Source: CAZLQR01 sp964366455
GTDB lineage: Bacteria; Patescibacteriota; Microgenomatia; UBA1406; GWC2-37-13
Assembly (NCBI GenBank): GCA_964366455.1
Contig: CAYISZ010000004.1
Span: 1 to 54,606, forward strand
Direction: 5' to 3'
Length of the DNA stretch: 54,606 bases
In this document: positions 54,558 through 54,606 of the stretch, one piece after another
Position numbering within the stretch: position 1 is the first letter of the stretch
Layout: the number at the start of each line of letters is the position of its first letter
Made by a program: the position numbers and the translations under genes
The notes under the pieces: model-generated
Told to the model about the DNA's origin: nothing
Seen by the model: the letters and a program-made list of their open reading frames with translations, nothing else
Database searches by the model: none

Positions 54558-54606
54558 AGCCCTTTGTCAGAATCGAACTGACGTTAACGGTTTACGATAC
54601 CGCTGT
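54558..54606 (-). tRNA. tRNA-Thr (anticodon CGT), 3' half
   Basis: Reading the minus strand: anticodon stem GCGGT/ACCGT (outer G-U) with loop ATCGTAA, i.e. anticodon CGT; T-arm GTCAG TTCGATT CTGAC; acceptor 3' strand AAAGGGC; discriminator U. CCA is not encoded. The D-arm and 5' acceptor strand lie beyond the window edge. The next base after the discriminator is one C before the ATG of the 54556 gene. Confidence 0.82.

Noticed and set aside
1..54606. Recoded TGA (Gly code) as in some CPR groups
   Set aside because: TGA is the natural stop of metG, murJ, rsmH and others at sensible family ends, and no conserved protein contains an internal TGA.

Overview
The window looks like part of a reduced, cell-wall-bearing bacterial genome of the Candidate Phyla Radiation (Patescibacteria), most likely a Microgenomates-type lineage. 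This is inferred from gene content, not from a marker-gene tree. Supporting points are very dense packing, short enzyme versions (MurE without its N-terminal domain, 84-residue L27), a eukaryote/archaeon-like IleRS, an archaeal-type AMP/thymidine phosphorylase, many lineage-specific small proteins, and short palindromic and tandem repeats that also sit inside genes. TGA is used as a normal stop (metG, murJ, rsmH), so the recoded-TGA CPR groups are excluded.

Layout. 1-4.1 kb: 3' end of an unknown gene, then a leftward metG and class A penicillin-binding protein pair. 4.1-10.4 kb: rpsO, pnp, two related small unknown genes (the first with a frameshift in an A8 run) and ftsK. 10.4-14.3 kb: leftward operon murJ, archaeal-type phosphorylase, mltG. 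14.3-30.8 kb: a long division and cell wall (dcw) cluster, mraZ rsmH ftsL-like ftsI murE pgeF, unknown, murC murB murA dgkA mraY ftsW murG ftsQ ftsA ftsZ. 30.8-37.5 kb: unknown gene, ileS, rodA, rplU, rpmA, a ParB-like HTH gene, leftward lepB and tRNA-Val(CAC). 37.5-42.3 kb: accessory stretch with an unknown gene, palindromic repeats, a secreted beta-propeller/LCAT-like lipase, tRNA-Lys(CTT), a small membrane protein bracketed by a 26-bp repeat of the tRNA 3' end, and another unknown gene. 42.3-45.6 kb: GNAT, glmS and yvcK/glmR. 45.6-54.6 kb: surface locus with two anchored Ig-like proteins, two methyltransferases, four glycosyltransferase domains, a Wzx flippase fused to a glycosyltransferase, a Wzy/WaaL-like polymerase or ligase, and the 3' half of tRNA-Thr(CGT).

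How the genes work together. GlmS and its likely activator YvcK feed UDP-GlcNAc to MurA/MurB. MurC and MurE add peptide, with PgeF as a fidelity factor. MraY and MurG build lipid II, MurJ flips it, and FtsW/FtsI, RodA and the class A PBP polymerise it. MltG cuts glycan strands; FtsZ, FtsA, FtsQ, FtsL and FtsK run division. murD, murF and ddl are not in the window. The last 7 kb looks like a near-minimal Wzx/Wzy surface glycan locus lacking an initiating sugar-phosphate transferase.

Expression. Many transcription units start with a TATAAT-like box only 5-14 bp upstream of the start codon, so their mRNAs should be leaderless or nearly so; inside operons genes are joined by 1-17 bp overlaps. mraZ carries a clear array of four 10-bp-spaced boxes over its start codon. 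The most unusual feature is a set of about a dozen tandem arrays of 7-bp (twice 9-bp) units, placed at gene junctions and also inside rsmH, murE, pgeF and a glycosyltransferase gene. No stretch longer than 300 bases lacks a gene. No CRISPR array, transposase, integrase or reverse transcriptase was seen.
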